NCBI GenBank assembly: GCA_030388825.1
Contig: CP128835.1
Location: 2,660,001-2,724,000 of the forward strand
Length of the DNA stretch: 64,000 nt
Direction of reading: 5' to 3'
DNA from: Rossellomorea sp. AcN35-11
GTDB lineage: Bacteria > Bacillota > Bacilli > Bacillales > Bacillaceae_B
The notes beneath the pieces were generated by a model. It was not told the origin of the DNA, ran no database searches, and was given only the letters and a program-made list of their open reading frames with translations. How positions within the stretch are numbered: the first letter of the stretch is position 1; each line of letters opens with the position of its first letter. The position numbers were made by a program, and so were the translations under genes. Shown piece after piece: positions 45,661-54,533 of the stretch.

Positions 45661-45740
45661 AGGGGATTGACTCTTGAGTGTCATCCATGTTTTGCAGATT
45701 CTGTAAAACATGTGAGGCACTTCATTTTGAGTCAATCCCT
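45661..45740. repeat. 80-bp nested inverted repeat between yozD and yppC
   Basis: The outer arms are GGGATTGACTC (45663-45673) and GAGTCAATCCC (45729-45739). A middle stem pairs GAGTG with CACTTC, and the inner stem is ATGTTTT / AAAACAT around GCAGATTCTGT. The tail CCCTTTTT could terminate yozD. The minus-strand reading enters the yppC 3' end. Its length and nesting exceed an ordinary terminator. Confidence 0.7.
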
Positions 45741-46820
45741 TTTTAAGTTCATGAGAATGGAGGTTAACATTCTCCACTTTTTGGTCATGGAATATTCGCC
45801 GGGTATGAAGAGTGTCAGCAGAGGTTCCATTACATCAATTGACTGATCTGTAAACCAGTCAGCTGGAGAGATTGAATAAGGGTGCGCATCATCCCAAACG
45901 GATCTGAGTGTGGGGCTATACAGCCGTTTGTTTTTATTTTCACTTGAATAAATATGTGGCCAATAATCTTCTCTTGATCCGCTATGAGGATGTTTTAAGG
46001 CAAATGAGTATGCAGTTGGAAAGACTTTCTCGTGAAATAAAATACTGTACAGTTTCTTTCCCAACTGGATTCTGGATTTAACCTGTTCAAAGTGAGATAC
46101 TGAAAGACCTGCAAGAGAGCAGGGGGAGCGCTTTCCATATGGAAAAAGAATAGAAGTGAATTGTAAGCGATCCTGGAATAAAAAAAGCCATTTTTCTATT
46201 CCCATGTTTTTTTGATTTGATACGATTCTCCTTTGAATCATATGCTGTTCGTTCATAATCAGTCCTACGGTTAAAGCCCGTTTATTTCCAGATGTAAGAT
46301 AATCCTTCCAAATACCGGTCATGAATTGGGAAATGTTGAATTTTCTTAAGAGGTGGAAGGAGGAATTCCCGGTTTTTTTCCACTGTTCATACAGTAATAA
46401 TTGTGGATAAGCATCCTGAAAAATAGCTGCATTACAAAGGTCCAGAAAGGAAAACAACGCTTTTTGTTCGTTTTTACTCAGGATCTGTGAAAGCAGGTTA
46501 CTACGGAGGTCCGTCATAAGATAACCTGCATTTCTTGAGACCATATGAGCAAGAAAAGACCAGGGGATTTCAGGGTTTCGCTTAAAGAAATCCAGGTAAC
46601 ATGTGGTTCGAGTCATGTTATTAAGATTAGCACTCCTTACTTTTGTCTCTATGGATTCATAGAGTGTAAGATCGTGAGGAAGATAGATGACGGGAGAAGG
46701 ATCCCCGATTGAGTGATCGTAAAGCACATCTATGGATTCCTGTGTAAGGAGAGGTATCGTTTCTTCGTTGGTCCCGATTTTGAATAGCTTTAACAGGCTT
46801 CCAATGGATGAGAAGGTCAA
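45732..46820 (-). CDS. yppC: DUF2515 family protein (YppC-like)
   Basis: A 362-residue protein matching DUF2515. Recognisable segments are NNMTRTTCYLDFFKRNPEIP, PWSFLAHMVSRNAGYLMTDL and LFSFLDLCNAAIFQDAYPQL; the C-terminal half includes AGLSVSHFEQVKSRI and EDYWPHIYS. Many aromatic residues and no clear membrane helices. The start is a TTG with AAAGGAGAGG upstream. B. subtilis YppC (about 320 aa) is elsewhere in the genome near yppB-recU, so this is either relocated or a paralogue. Function is unknown. Confidence 0.85.
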   Translation of the reverse strand: MTFSSIGSLLKLFKIGTNEETIPLLTQESIDVLYDHSIGDPSPVIYLPHDLTLYESIETKVRSANLNNMTRTTCYLDFFKRNPEIPWSFLAHMVSRNAGYLMTDLRSNLLSQILSKNEQKALFSFLDLCNAAIFQDAYPQLLLYEQWKKTGNSSFHLLRKFNISQFMTGIWKDYLTSGNKRALTVGLIMNEQHMIQRRIVSNQKNMGIEKWLFLFQDRLQFTSILFPYGKRSPCSLAGLSVSHFEQVKSRIQLGKKLYSILFHEKVFPTAYSFALKHPHSGSREDYWPHIYSSENKNKRLYSPTLRSVWDDAHPYSISPADWFTDQSIDVMEPLLTLFIPGEYSMTKKWRMLTSILMNLKRD

Positions 46821-46923
46821 GTGGTCCCTCTCCTTTATGAATTTTTTTGTATATGAAACTATTTTCTAACCAAAACGTATATAGTCTTAGGAGTGAGGAT
46901 GATATCTATTGGGAGGTTTGGTT

Positions 46924-47091
46924 ATGTTAAGAAAATTATTGAAACATTTGTTAAGTTCCAAGTATCATGGCCGATACAGCTCGAGTGATGCCTGGAAAAA
47001 GTATAGAAACCCAAAGCATAAACATTTTGGACATCATCATTATAAGAAGCATAAAAGTAAAAGCTTTTTCTCCAGCTTTTTTAGCAGTTAG
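46924..47091 (+). CDS. Small His/Lys/Ser-rich basic protein
   Basis: A 55-residue protein. It starts MLRKLLKHLLSSKYHGRYSS and ends with a dense basic and aromatic tail (KHKHFGHHHYKKHK, then KSFFSSFFSS). GGGAGG lies 8 bases before the ATG. Composition resembles some spore-coat or DNA-binding small proteins, but no family is recognised. It is 19 bases upstream of a protein kinase gene, so it could be a kinase substrate or partner; this is inference from position only. Confidence 0.7.
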   Translation: MLRKLLKHLLSSKYHGRYSSSDAWKKYRNPKHKHFGHHHYKKHKSKSFFSSFFSS

Positions 47092-47110
47092 GACTGAGGT
47101 GGATTGAGAG

Positions 47111-47914
47111 ATGGTGCATGCTCTTTTGCGCAGGCTGATTGATGGTTTCGAACAAACGTGGAAACCGGGTGAAATCATTGAAGGCTATCACATAGTACGT
47201 TTAGTTGGAAGGGGAAGCTATGGCACCACATACTCTGTTAGCGATCCATCTAACAGCAAAGAAGCTATTTTGAAAAGAATACGCCCTTACAAAAAGTTAT
47301 TTTCCAATCACGTCCAATATGTTCAAAATGAAATGAATGCACTGGCAACTTTATCTCATCATCAGTTTCCCACCGTATATACATCTGGAAAGTATAGAAA
47401 TACCCCTTATTTCATAATGGAAAGAATGAAAGGTCAAACATTTGAAGAGTTGATTTTTAAAGAAGGAAAAACGTATTCGGAGGAAGAATCAGTTAAGCTA
47501 GGTATTCAATTAGTCACCCTGGTAGAATGGATCCATGAAAATGGTTATGTTCATCGAGACCTGAGGATTCCAAATATTCTGATGCATGAAGGGACGCTTC
47601 ATGTCATAGACTTCGGGCTAGCTGGTGTGATCCGTCACTCAACTAAAAGAAAGTCGAATATGCATAGGGATTATATGAGGGAGCTGTCGCCACAGAGTGA
47701 TTTCTATGCACTTGGCCATTTCCTTTTATTCCTGCTGTATTCATCGTATGAACCAGTGGCGAAAAAGGAGAAAAGCTGGGAGGAAGAATTGGACATTCAT
47801 CCTGATACCAGGGCGATGATCAGAAGGCTTCTGCAAATTGACACTGCATTCAGTGATGCAGGAGAAATTCTGGTGGAATTATCCAAAGTTCTGCAGTCTA
47901 TCCAAGAAAGTTAA
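47111..47914 (+). CDS. Hanks-type serine/threonine protein kinase
   Basis: A 267-residue kinase domain without membrane or PASTA domains. Glycine loop VGRGSYGTTYSV (residues ~32-43), a Lys in EAILKRIRP, the catalytic loop YVHRDLRIPNILM near 143-155 and the DFG motif VIDFGLAGV near 165 are all present, so it should be active. It resembles the soluble kinases YrzF and YbdM rather than PrkC. It follows the small basic protein by 19 bases and precedes spo0M by 14, so the three are probably cotranscribed. Its substrate is not shown. Confidence 0.88.
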   Translation: MVHALLRRLIDGFEQTWKPGEIIEGYHIVRLVGRGSYGTTYSVSDPSNSKEAILKRIRPYKKLFSNHVQYVQNEMNALATLSHHQFPTVYTSGKYRNTPYFIMERMKGQTFEELIFKEGKTYSEEESVKLGIQLVTLVEWIHENGYVHRDLRIPNILMHEGTLHVIDFGLAGVIRHSTKRKSNMHRDYMRELSPQSDFYALGHFLLFLLYSSYEPVAKKEKSWEEELDIHPDTRAMIRRLLQIDTAFSDAGEILVELSKVLQSIQES

Positions 47915-47928
47915 TCGAGGAGGAAGAA

Positions 47929-48702
47929 ATGATGTCATTTTTTAACAAAGTGTTTGCTTCGATTGGTATCGGAGCGGCAACGGTAGATACGAAGTTAGAA
48001 AGATCAAGTTATCATGCAGGGGAATCAGTAAAAGGTATAGTTGAAATTACTGGGGGAAGTGCCGAGCAGAACATTGATTCCATTTATTTAACTCTCTATA
48101 CTACATATATCAGGGAATCGGATGACAAGAAGTACACAGATTACGCACCTATTCAAAAAGTGCAAATTTCAGAGCCATTTACCATCAAGGAGAATGAAAA
48201 GAAAGAGTTTCCCTTTACCTTTACCTTACCATTTGAAACCCCAATTACGTACGGTAACACAAGGGTTTGGGTAGCCACCGGGCTGGATATCAAAAATGCA
48301 GTCGACCCTAAAGACAAGGACTATATTGAAATCGTCCCGAATGAACTGACAAATGCGGTCCTAACATCTGTTCAGGAACTGGGCTTCAGAATTCGTAAAG
48401 TGGAATGTGAAGAAGCACCACGCCGGTACAGAGGCCGCTATCCATTCATCCAGGAATTCGAATTTGTTCCTGTAGATGGTCAGTATCAGCGGAAGTTGGA
48501 TGAACTTGAATTGGTGTTTATGAATCAATCTGAAGAGCACGTGGATCTGCTTCTGGAAGTGGATCGACGGGCAAGAGGATTAGGGGGCTTTTTAGCCGAG
48601 GCGCTTGAAATGGACGAATCCATGGTGAAGCTGTCGATTCGACGTTCTGATATCCCCCACCTTTCATCTAAACTTCAGGAAGTGATTAATCGATTCGCTT
48701 AA
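47929..48702 (+). CDS. spo0M: Sporulation-control protein Spo0M
   Basis: A 257-residue arrestin-fold protein starting MMSFFNKVFASIGIGAATVD. Family blocks are SYHAGESVKGIVEITGGSAE (20), ITYGNTRVWVATGLDI, QEFEFVPVDGQY and the C-terminal RRARGLGGFLAEALEMDES-like RRARGLGGFL. B. subtilis Spo0M (258 aa) affects entry into sporulation and interacts with cytoskeletal and divisome proteins. GAGGAGG precedes the ATG. Here it is the third gene behind a protein kinase. Confidence 0.93.
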   Translation: MMSFFNKVFASIGIGAATVDTKLERSSYHAGESVKGIVEITGGSAEQNIDSIYLTLYTTYIRESDDKKYTDYAPIQKVQISEPFTIKENEKKEFPFTFTLPFETPITYGNTRVWVATGLDIKNAVDPKDKDYIEIVPNELTNAVLTSVQELGFRIRKVECEEAPRRYRGRYPFIQEFEFVPVDGQYQRKLDELELVFMNQSEEHVDLLLEVDRRARGLGGFLAEALEMDESMVKLSIRRSDIPHLSSKLQEVINRFA

Positions 48703-48798
48703 TCAGCCGATTCGACAAAGAATCCTATCTTTCTTTGAAGGATTCGACAAGGTGGATGTGTAATAGTATGAGTACAACATAATGACGGAGGGGTACTC

Positions 48799-49119
48799 AT
48801 GCCTTTACTTGAAAAAATCATTCGTCCTAAGCTTTTGAGATCGACTTATGACGTGACCATTTTCCAAACGCCTAATTATGGAGAGGATAAAGGTTATGAA
48901 GAGGTTTATCGTATCTCCATGGAGGCAAATAATCATCAAGAAGCTTTGTATGAGACATTCAGAATGTTTAATGTGCCGGATTTAATGCCTAAAGATTATC
49001 AAGGCAGATATATGGCGACACGTGATATTATCTTTATCGATGAAGGACGGAGAGGCCACTATTATTATCGCCTTCAGTCAAACGGGTGGAAAAGGGTGAA
49101 TCGGATTGTGATTCACTAA
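48799..49119 (+). CDS. yodL: YodL, sporulation-associated MreB-directed protein
   Basis: A 106-residue protein. It starts MPLLEKIIRPKLLRSTYDVT and ends QSNGWKRVNRIVIH. Length and position upstream of deoD match B. subtilis YodL, which is expressed during sporulation and alters cell shape when overproduced by acting on MreB. ACGGAGGGG precedes the ATG. A strong terminator follows. Confidence 0.9.
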   Translation: MPLLEKIIRPKLLRSTYDVTIFQTPNYGEDKGYEEVYRISMEANNHQEALYETFRMFNVPDLMPKDYQGRYMATRDIIFIDEGRRGHYYYRLQSNGWKRVNRIVIH

Positions 49120-49136
49120 GGCTGTAACCAAGCTGA

Positions 49137-49177
49137 AAAGGAAAGAATCTCCAAAAGGGATTCTTTCCTTTATTTTT
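49137..49177. terminator. Terminator after yodL
   Basis: Perfect 13-bp stem AAAGGAAAGAATC (49137-49149) / GATTCTTTCCTTT (49159-49171) followed by ATTTTTTAT. On the minus strand it lies just downstream of the 47-residue small ORF and can terminate it. Confidence 0.88.
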
Positions 49178-49181
49178 TATC

Positions 49182-49325
49182 TTATAAGTGATTGCCTGGA
49201 CCGTTTTTCCGTTTCAGGGCTGAATGTTCCTTGCCGTTCGCATTGTGTTCAGCATCCAGAGCTTCTTTTGGAATATGATTATTCTTCTTTGGAGCATTGA
49301 CCCGGTTCCTGTGTTTTTTACCCAT
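49182..49325 (-). CDS. Small basic hydrophilic protein, 47 aa
   Basis: The frame encodes [20 protein letters not shown] through to [10 protein letters not shown]. It is rich in Lys, Asn, His and Gly with no hydrophobic core, the composition of small spore proteins or intrinsically disordered basic peptides. GGGAGGA lies 7 bases before the ATG, and the terminator at 49137-49171 follows the stop. It lies antisense to nothing essential. I do not recognise the family. Confidence 0.62.
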   Translation of the reverse strand: MGKKHRNRVNAPKKNNHIPKEALDAEHNANGKEHSALKRKNGPGNHL

Positions 49326-49342
49326 ATCAATCTTCCTCCCCG

Positions 49343-49468
49343 TTATGATTTAAGTCTTTCAGTCCTCGAAGAGTTAGGTTGTGTTCCCGTCCGTCTAGAA
49401 GGATTTGTTTCATTTGCGTGCTGCACAGCCTGTTTCAATTTTTTACTCATTTTCTCTTTGGACATCAT
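49343..49468 (-). CDS. Small basic hydrophilic protein, 41 aa
   Basis: The frame encodes [20 protein letters not shown] through to [10 protein letters not shown]. It is Lys/Ser/Arg/Gln-rich and resembles an alpha-type small peptide at the N-terminus ([11 protein letters not shown]). AGGAGTG lies just before the tandem ATGs. It is 17 bases upstream of the 47-residue gene, and the pair looks like a small operon divergent from deoD. No family recognised; sporulation function is speculation. Confidence 0.6.
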   Translation of the reverse strand: MMSKEKMSKKLKQAVQHANETNPSRRTGTQPNSSRTERLKS

Positions 49469-49595
49469 AATCACTCCTTCTGAAATTAGTTTGACCTGTG
49501 ACAGCGCTTCCTATCCTTCCATTTTCAAGCGTTGCATAAGAAATGAAAAAGGATTACAATGGTGTTTCAACACTCTTGTTAGGAGGAAAAGAAAA

Positions 49596-50300
49596 ATGAG
49601 TATACATATTAATGCAAAAGAAAACGAAATAGCAGAAACGGTTCTATTACCAGGGGATCCACTTAGAGCAAAGTATATTGCCGAAACATTTCTTGAAAAT
49701 CCAACATGCTATAACGAAGTCCGAAATATGTTTGGGTATACAGGAACATACAAAGGAAAAAGAATCTCTGTTCAGGGAACAGGGATGGGTGTTCCTTCCA
49801 TTTCGATTTATATTAACGAACTAATGCAAAGCTATAACGTAAAGAACTTGATCAGGGTGGGTACTTGTGGTGCCATCCAAAAAGATGTGAAAGTTCGGGA
49901 TGTCATTCTTGCCATGACCTCATCAACCGATTCACAAATGAACCGTTTGACCTTCAATGGAATCGATTATGCACCAACGGCTAATTTTGATCTGCTTAAA
50001 CGTGCCTATGACGCCGGTGTGGAAAAAGGTCTAAATTTAAAGGTAGGTAATGTATTTACAGCAGATATGTTCTATAATGACAATGCTGATCATGAAAAAT
50101 GGGCTCAATACGGTATACTGGCAATTGAAATGGAAACATCTGCCCTTTATACGCTAGCGGCTAAATACGGACGTAATGCCCTTTCTGTCCTTACAGTAAG
50201 TGATCATATTTTAACTGGAGAGGAAACAACTTCAGAAGAACGTCAATCAACGTTTAACGAAATGATCGAGGTGGCTTTAGAAGCGGCTATCAACGAATAA
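49596..50300 (+). CDS. deoD: Purine nucleoside phosphorylase DeoD
   Basis: A 234-residue DeoD-type (hexameric) purine nucleoside phosphorylase. It starts [20 protein letters not shown]. Phosphate- and substrate-binding motifs are [46 protein letters not shown] and [10 protein letters not shown], with the catalytic Asp in [13 protein letters not shown]. It cleaves purine (deoxy)nucleosides with phosphate. The ATG at 49596 follows AGGAGG; the open frame runs upstream to 49224 across the small antisense genes and is not coding there. Confidence 0.96.
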   Translation: MSIHINAKENEIAETVLLPGDPLRAKYIAETFLENPTCYNEVRNMFGYTGTYKGKRISVQGTGMGVPSISIYINELMQSYNVKNLIRVGTCGAIQKDVKVRDVILAMTSSTDSQMNRLTFNGIDYAPTANFDLLKRAYDAGVEKGLNLKVGNVFTADMFYNDNADHEKWAQYGILAIEMETSALYTLAAKYGRNALSVLTVSDHILTGEETTSEERQSTFNEMIEVALEAAINE

Positions 50301-50322
50301 ATGGATTAGAAAGCATGACAAT

Positions 50323-50365
50323 AAAAAAACTGCTTATCAACTGAACGGTTATAAGCAGTTTTTTT
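50323..50365 (+). terminator. Terminator of deoD
   Basis: AAAAAAACTGCTTAT (50323-50337) pairs with ATAAGCAGTTTTTTT (50351-50365). Confidence 0.9.
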
Positions 50366-50447
50366 ATTGTGATGTTTATCCTGCATACATGGATCTTTAA
50401 ACGTGATAAAATGTCAAAAGAACAATAATGAGAAACTGGGTGAGAAT

Positions 50448-51314
50448 ATGAAGAAAATCATCTTGGTTACTGCTGCTGCCCTGCTTATTCTAACTGGTTG
50501 TGGGTCTATACAGGAGTGGTCACAAGATTTGTTTGGTGAAAAACAGAAAGAAGAAATGTCAGGAAAGAATAATGATTCAAATCAGCAACCTTCCGAACAT
50601 ACAGAAGATGCGAATCAACATTCTGATGAATCGAAAGATGCGGAGACAAGTGAGGAATCTGTTCCTCCTGAACTTCAATTAGAATCTCAATATTTTAATG
50701 AGGTAAAACTGGTGGATGGGAAACAGGTCATTCAAAATCCTGATAACCTATTAGCACTTGTCAATAAGGAATATGCTTTTGGCGACTATAAGCCCGATGA
50801 CTTAACACGCCCCAACGTACCTTTTGTTTTCGGAAATCAGGAAATTGAAAAGGCATATCTTAGGAAAGAAGCTGCCCAACAGCTTGAACGGCTATTTGCT
50901 GATGCAGAAGCCGACGAGGTTTATCTAACAGCGATTTCCGGTTATCGTTCCTACGAATACCAGGAAATGTTACTGGAAAGAGAGATCTCACAATTCGGGG
51001 AAGAAAAAGCAGTCATGGCTGTTGCCCCACCAGGACAAAGTGAACATCAATCTGGTTTGGCAATCGACATTTCAAGCAAAAGCAATGATTTTCAAGTGAA
51101 CATTGAATTCGGAGATACAAAAGAAGGGAAATGGCTTGAAGAGAATGCCCATGAGTACGGATTCATCCTCCGATACCCTGAAGATAAAGTGGAAGTAACA
51201 CAATATCAGTACGAACCATGGCATTTCCGATATGTAGGGCAGGAAGCTGCAAACGTAATCAAAAAAAATGACTGGACTTTGGAAGAATACTTTAAAAACG
51301 TCAAAGAAATATGA
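50448..51314 (+). CDS. yodJ: D-alanyl-D-alanine carboxypeptidase, VanY/DacB-like lipoprotein (YodJ)
   Basis: A 288-residue M15 family carboxypeptidase. The signal peptide ends in lipobox LTGC (near residue 18). A low-complexity acidic linker (residues ~30-80, Glu/Ser/Asn rich) leads to the catalytic domain. Zinc and catalytic motifs are SGYRSYEYQ, SEHQSGLAIDIS (His and Asp ligands) and YEPWHFRYVG (His ligand, Glu/Trp). It trims the terminal D-Ala of peptidoglycan stem peptides outside the cell. It sits after deoD as in B. subtilis. ATG 50448 follows GGGTGAG. Confidence 0.93.
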   Translation: MKKIILVTAAALLILTGCGSIQEWSQDLFGEKQKEEMSGKNNDSNQQPSEHTEDANQHSDESKDAETSEESVPPELQLESQYFNEVKLVDGKQVIQNPDNLLALVNKEYAFGDYKPDDLTRPNVPFVFGNQEIEKAYLRKEAAQQLERLFADAEADEVYLTAISGYRSYEYQEMLLEREISQFGEEKAVMAVAPPGQSEHQSGLAIDISSKSNDFQVNIEFGDTKEGKWLEENAHEYGFILRYPEDKVEVTQYQYEPWHFRYVGQEAANVIKKNDWTLEEYFKNVKEI

Positions 51315-51317
51315 AAG

Positions 51318-51343
51318 TGGCCGGAAGATTATCCTTCCGGTCA
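51318..51343 (+). terminator. Terminator after yodJ
   Basis: Stem TGGCCGGAAG / CTTCCGGTCA with one wobble, loop ATTATC, then TTTTC. Confidence 0.82.
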
Positions 51344-51468
51344 TTTTCTATTAGTAGACATGTTTTTATATGGTGCAACAGTAGAAGCATTTGGTAAAGG
51401 GTGTGAATATTTGGCAGGAATTTGCAGACATTATGATTAAAGGCTGGATTTTAAGGTGGTACAGACTA

Positions 51469-53064
51469 ATGACACCAATAAAAATTATTCCTAAAAAGAA
51501 GAGACAAAAAAAGAATCCGCGATATATAAGAGATGAGCCTGTTGAAACCATTGATAATCTGAGCGGCCCCGAATATAAAGAAATTCAGACAAACCTGGAT
51601 ATCAATATCTCTTACCTGAAAGAAGTATTTGGAGAGAGTGCAGATCTTGTAACCCGGAAGCTCCATCCACATCCGGATGTTTCAATGGTCATTGTATATA
51701 TGGAGGGATTAGCAGGATCACAGCAGGTACAAGACAGCGTGATCAAGTCACTGTTGGACTGGTTTGGTACTACGAAGGTGATTGAAGACCCTGGTGCCCT
51801 GATTTCAAGTATCTCTGATACAAGTTTGACAATTGGGGATATTACCCAAACGGACTTATTTGAGGAAGTGTTTTCCAATGTTCTCTCAGGAGAAACGGCT
51901 ATTTTTATCCAAGGGTATAACCAATCAATCATCGCCAAGACGAAGGATCCGACTAAACGGAACGTCGGGGAGCCACAGACACAGAGTGTTGTAAGAGGAC
52001 CCCAGGAAGGGTTTACAGAGGACATTCGGACGAATAGTACATTGATCAGAAGAAAAATAAAAAATGAGAATGTGAGACTAGAATCGAAGACTGTAGGAAG
52101 ATACACGAAGACAGAAATAAACATTATGTACATCAATGGGATCGTAAATCAGACCATTGTGGATGAAGTGCGGCGGAGAATAGATGAAATCGATATTGAC
52201 AGTATTCTTGAGAGTGCATACATTGAAGAATTGATCCAGGACAGCACCATCTCACCATTTCCAACCATTTTTAACTCAGAGCGGCCCGACGTGGTTGCAG
52301 CAGGGATGATCGAAGGGAGGGTCGCCATCTTAGTGGATGGAACTCCTTTTGTCCTTCTAGTACCAGTGGTGTTTCCGCAATTCCTTCAATCATCAGAGGA
52401 CTACTATCAGCGGTCGGACTTCGGTCTCATGAGGATGCTCCGATATGCAGCCTTCTTTCTGGCACTGCTAAGTCCATCCATGTTCATCGCGATTAAAACG
52501 TTTCACCAGGAATTGATACCGACACCATTAATGATTACCCTGGCTGCCCAAAGGGAAGGAGTGCCCTTTCCTGCGTTCGTGGAAGCTTTGATTATGGAGT
52601 TGACTTTTGAAATCTTAAGGGAAGCCGGGATACGGATGCCAAAGGCAGTAGGGCAGGCCATTTCCATTGTCGGTGCCCTCGTTATCGGTCAGGCGGCGGT
52701 AGAAGCCGGGTTTGTGACCCCTGCCATGGTCATCGTGGTGTCTATTACAGCCATATCCACCTTCGTCTTTCCAGCTTATAATCTGGCCATCGCGGTTAGG
52801 GGATTAAGGTTTGCCTTTATGATATTGGCTGCTTCGTTTGGGTTGTACGGGGTGACGGTAGGATTGTTTTTGTTAGTCATCCATTTATGCAGCTTAAGAT
52901 CATTTGGTGTCCCCTATATGACGCCAATTGCTCCATATAATAAAACGGATCAAAAAGATGCCATTTTCCATTTGCCATTAAAGTGGTTAACGACACGTCC
53001 CAGGTTAATCAATCAAGCAAATTTGACAAGGCAGCAATCGAAGAATAAATTTCAAAAAAATTAA
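51469..53064 (+). CDS. Spore germinant receptor subunit A (GerA/GerKA family)
   Basis: About 531 residues. The soluble N-terminal half (to ~270) has the split domain typical of GerXA (VDEVRRRIDEIDIDSILESA, ERPDVVAAGMIEGRVAILVD). The C-terminal part has several transmembrane helices (LRYAAFFLALLSPSMFIAIK onwards, AGIRMPKAVGQAISIVGALV). These proteins sit in the spore inner membrane and respond to germinants together with B and C subunits. I chose ATG 51469 with AAGGTGG upstream; an in-frame TTG at 51391 adds 26 residues. First gene of gerACDBB. Confidence 0.92.
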   Translation: MTPIKIIPKKKRQKKNPRYIRDEPVETIDNLSGPEYKEIQTNLDINISYLKEVFGESADLVTRKLHPHPDVSMVIVYMEGLAGSQQVQDSVIKSLLDWFGTTKVIEDPGALISSISDTSLTIGDITQTDLFEEVFSNVLSGETAIFIQGYNQSIIAKTKDPTKRNVGEPQTQSVVRGPQEGFTEDIRTNSTLIRRKIKNENVRLESKTVGRYTKTEINIMYINGIVNQTIVDEVRRRIDEIDIDSILESAYIEELIQDSTISPFPTIFNSERPDVVAAGMIEGRVAILVDGTPFVLLVPVVFPQFLQSSEDYYQRSDFGLMRMLRYAAFFLALLSPSMFIAIKTFHQELIPTPLMITLAAQREGVPFPAFVEALIMELTFEILREAGIRMPKAVGQAISIVGALVIGQAAVEAGFVTPAMVIVVSITAISTFVFPAYNLAIAVRGLRFAFMILAASFGLYGVTVGLFLLVIHLCSLRSFGVPYMTPIAPYNKTDQKDAIFHLPLKWLTTRPRLINQANLTRQQSKNKFQKN

Positions 53065-53087
53065 TGGTGAAAGGAGGAAGTAAGCAG

Positions 53088-54281
53088 GTGAAGCATGTAA
53101 AAAAGGTTGCCATTGTTTTTCTTGCCATCATCCTGCTTACAGGTTGCTGGAATCGAAGGGAACTTAACGAGTTGGTCATTGCACTGGCAATCGGAGTGGA
53201 TAAAACAGACAATGGCTATTCCTTTACCGTTCAGTTGATAAACCCTACTACTTCTTCACAGGCTACGAAAAAAGGAGCCGTTGGAGCCACAGTAAGATCC
53301 ACTTCTGCCGAAGGGGAAACGTTATTCGAGGCATGGAGGAAACTGACGAAATTAACCCCTAGAAAAGTATACTTTGCACACGTTCAATTATTGGTCCTTG
53401 ATGAGGAATTGGTAAAGGAAGGTTTGAAAAGTCTCCTTGATCCTCTGATAAGGGATCACGAATTAAGAAATGATTTCTATGTTGTCGTTTCCAAGAATCA
53501 AAGTGCCAAAGACGTACTGTCTATTTTAACATACATAGAACCTATCCCGGCTCTTTCGTTAAAATCAATGATTACTTCGTCCAATGAGCATTACGGAAGC
53601 GTGACCGCCTATAAATTTGATGAAATGCTGGAGGACTTAAGTACCAAAGGGAAAGAACTAGCCATTACAGGAGTTATATTGGAAGGTGATCCTCTAGTGG
53701 GGAGAACTTCAGGGAATATTGAATCTTCCATTCCTGAAACGAAAGTGATCCTGGATAATTTAGCCGTATTCAAAGACGATCAATTGGTCGGGTGGTTTAA
53801 TGAGAAACAGAGTAAAGGATACAATTATTCACAAGGGAATATTATAAGCAGCACAGAAGTCTTGAATTGCCCAGGTAGTCATGAAGGGAAGCTGACGGTG
53901 GAAATCATCCGGACGGATAGTAAACTCACAGCAAGGATCGATAAGAAATCCCCGGTCATTCTGAGTGAGATTGAAGTCGAGGGCAATCTTGTCGATGTGG
54001 AATGTAAATTGAATCCGTCCGATTTACAAGTGTTGGAAAGCATACAAAATCAACTGGCAGACAACATCAAATCGTCCGTTGAAGACAGTATCAAAGTGTC
54101 TCAAAAAGAGTTTCATTCCGATATCATAGGATTTGGGAGCGCTCTCCACCGCAAAGAGCCATCATATTGGAAGAAGCATCAAGATGAGTGGGATGAATTA
54201 TTCCCTGACATCCGTTCAAAAGTAAACGTTAAAGCAAAGATTCATAATACAGGAACGTTAGGTGAGGCCCTTGAGGACTAG
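53088..54281 (+). CDS. Spore germinant receptor subunit C (GerAC family) lipoprotein
   Basis: A 397-residue lipoprotein. The signal peptide ends ILLTGCWNRRELNEL, the typical GerXC lipobox and start. Following segments are VIALAIGVDKTDNGY, FAHVQLLVLDEELVKEGL and DPLIRDHELRNDFYVVVSKN. It lies on the outer side of the spore inner membrane in the receptor complex. I chose GTG 53088, which has AAAGGAGG 9 bases upstream; the ATG at 53064 precedes that site and overlaps the A gene. Confidence 0.92.
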   Translation: MKHVKKVAIVFLAIILLTGCWNRRELNELVIALAIGVDKTDNGYSFTVQLINPTTSSQATKKGAVGATVRSTSAEGETLFEAWRKLTKLTPRKVYFAHVQLLVLDEELVKEGLKSLLDPLIRDHELRNDFYVVVSKNQSAKDVLSILTYIEPIPALSLKSMITSSNEHYGSVTAYKFDEMLEDLSTKGKELAITGVILEGDPLVGRTSGNIESSIPETKVILDNLAVFKDDQLVGWFNEKQSKGYNYSQGNIISSTEVLNCPGSHEGKLTVEIIRTDSKLTARIDKKSPVILSEIEVEGNLVDVECKLNPSDLQVLESIQNQLADNIKSSVEDSIKVSQKEFHSDIIGFGSALHRKEPSYWKKHQDEWDELFPDIRSKVNVKAKIHNTGTLGEALED

Positions 54282-54293
54282 GAGGTGAATCCA

Positions 54294-54521
54294 GTGGTAA
54301 ACGTCTTAATCATACTATCCGTTTCCTTCATTATGTTCTTCGTTGATTTTCCTCACCTTAAGAAATCCAGGAAAGAATTGGCGGTGTATGTATCAATTAT
54401 CCTGTTTGGGATAAGTTTATTTGTAGCAGAAGCTTTTCATATAGAGGTCCCCAACCCACTGGAGGCCATCATTTTCGTCTTTAAGCCTGTAACAGATTGG
54501 ATCAATAAACTGTTTAAATAA
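54294..54521 (+). CDS. Small GerD-type (germinant receptor D) membrane subunit
   Basis: A 75-residue protein with two hydrophobic helices (VNVLIILSVSFIMFFVDFP and VYVSIILFGISLFVAEAF) joined by a basic linker, then a short tail. Position inside the ger operon and two-helix architecture match the small D subunits reported in some Bacillus germinant receptor operons, which modulate receptor sensitivity. The GTG at 54294 has AGGAGG 8 bases upstream; GTG 54285 is part of that site. Confidence 0.8.
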   Translation: MVNVLIILSVSFIMFFVDFPHLKKSRKELAVYVSIILFGISLFVAEAFHIEVPNPLEAIIFVFKPVTDWINKLFK

Positions 54522-54533
54522 GGAGTATGAAAC

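Noticed and set aside
49224..49595. N-terminal extension of DeoD by 124 residues
   Set aside because: DeoD proteins begin MSIHI..., a clear AGGAGG precedes 49596, and the extension runs antisense to two small genes.
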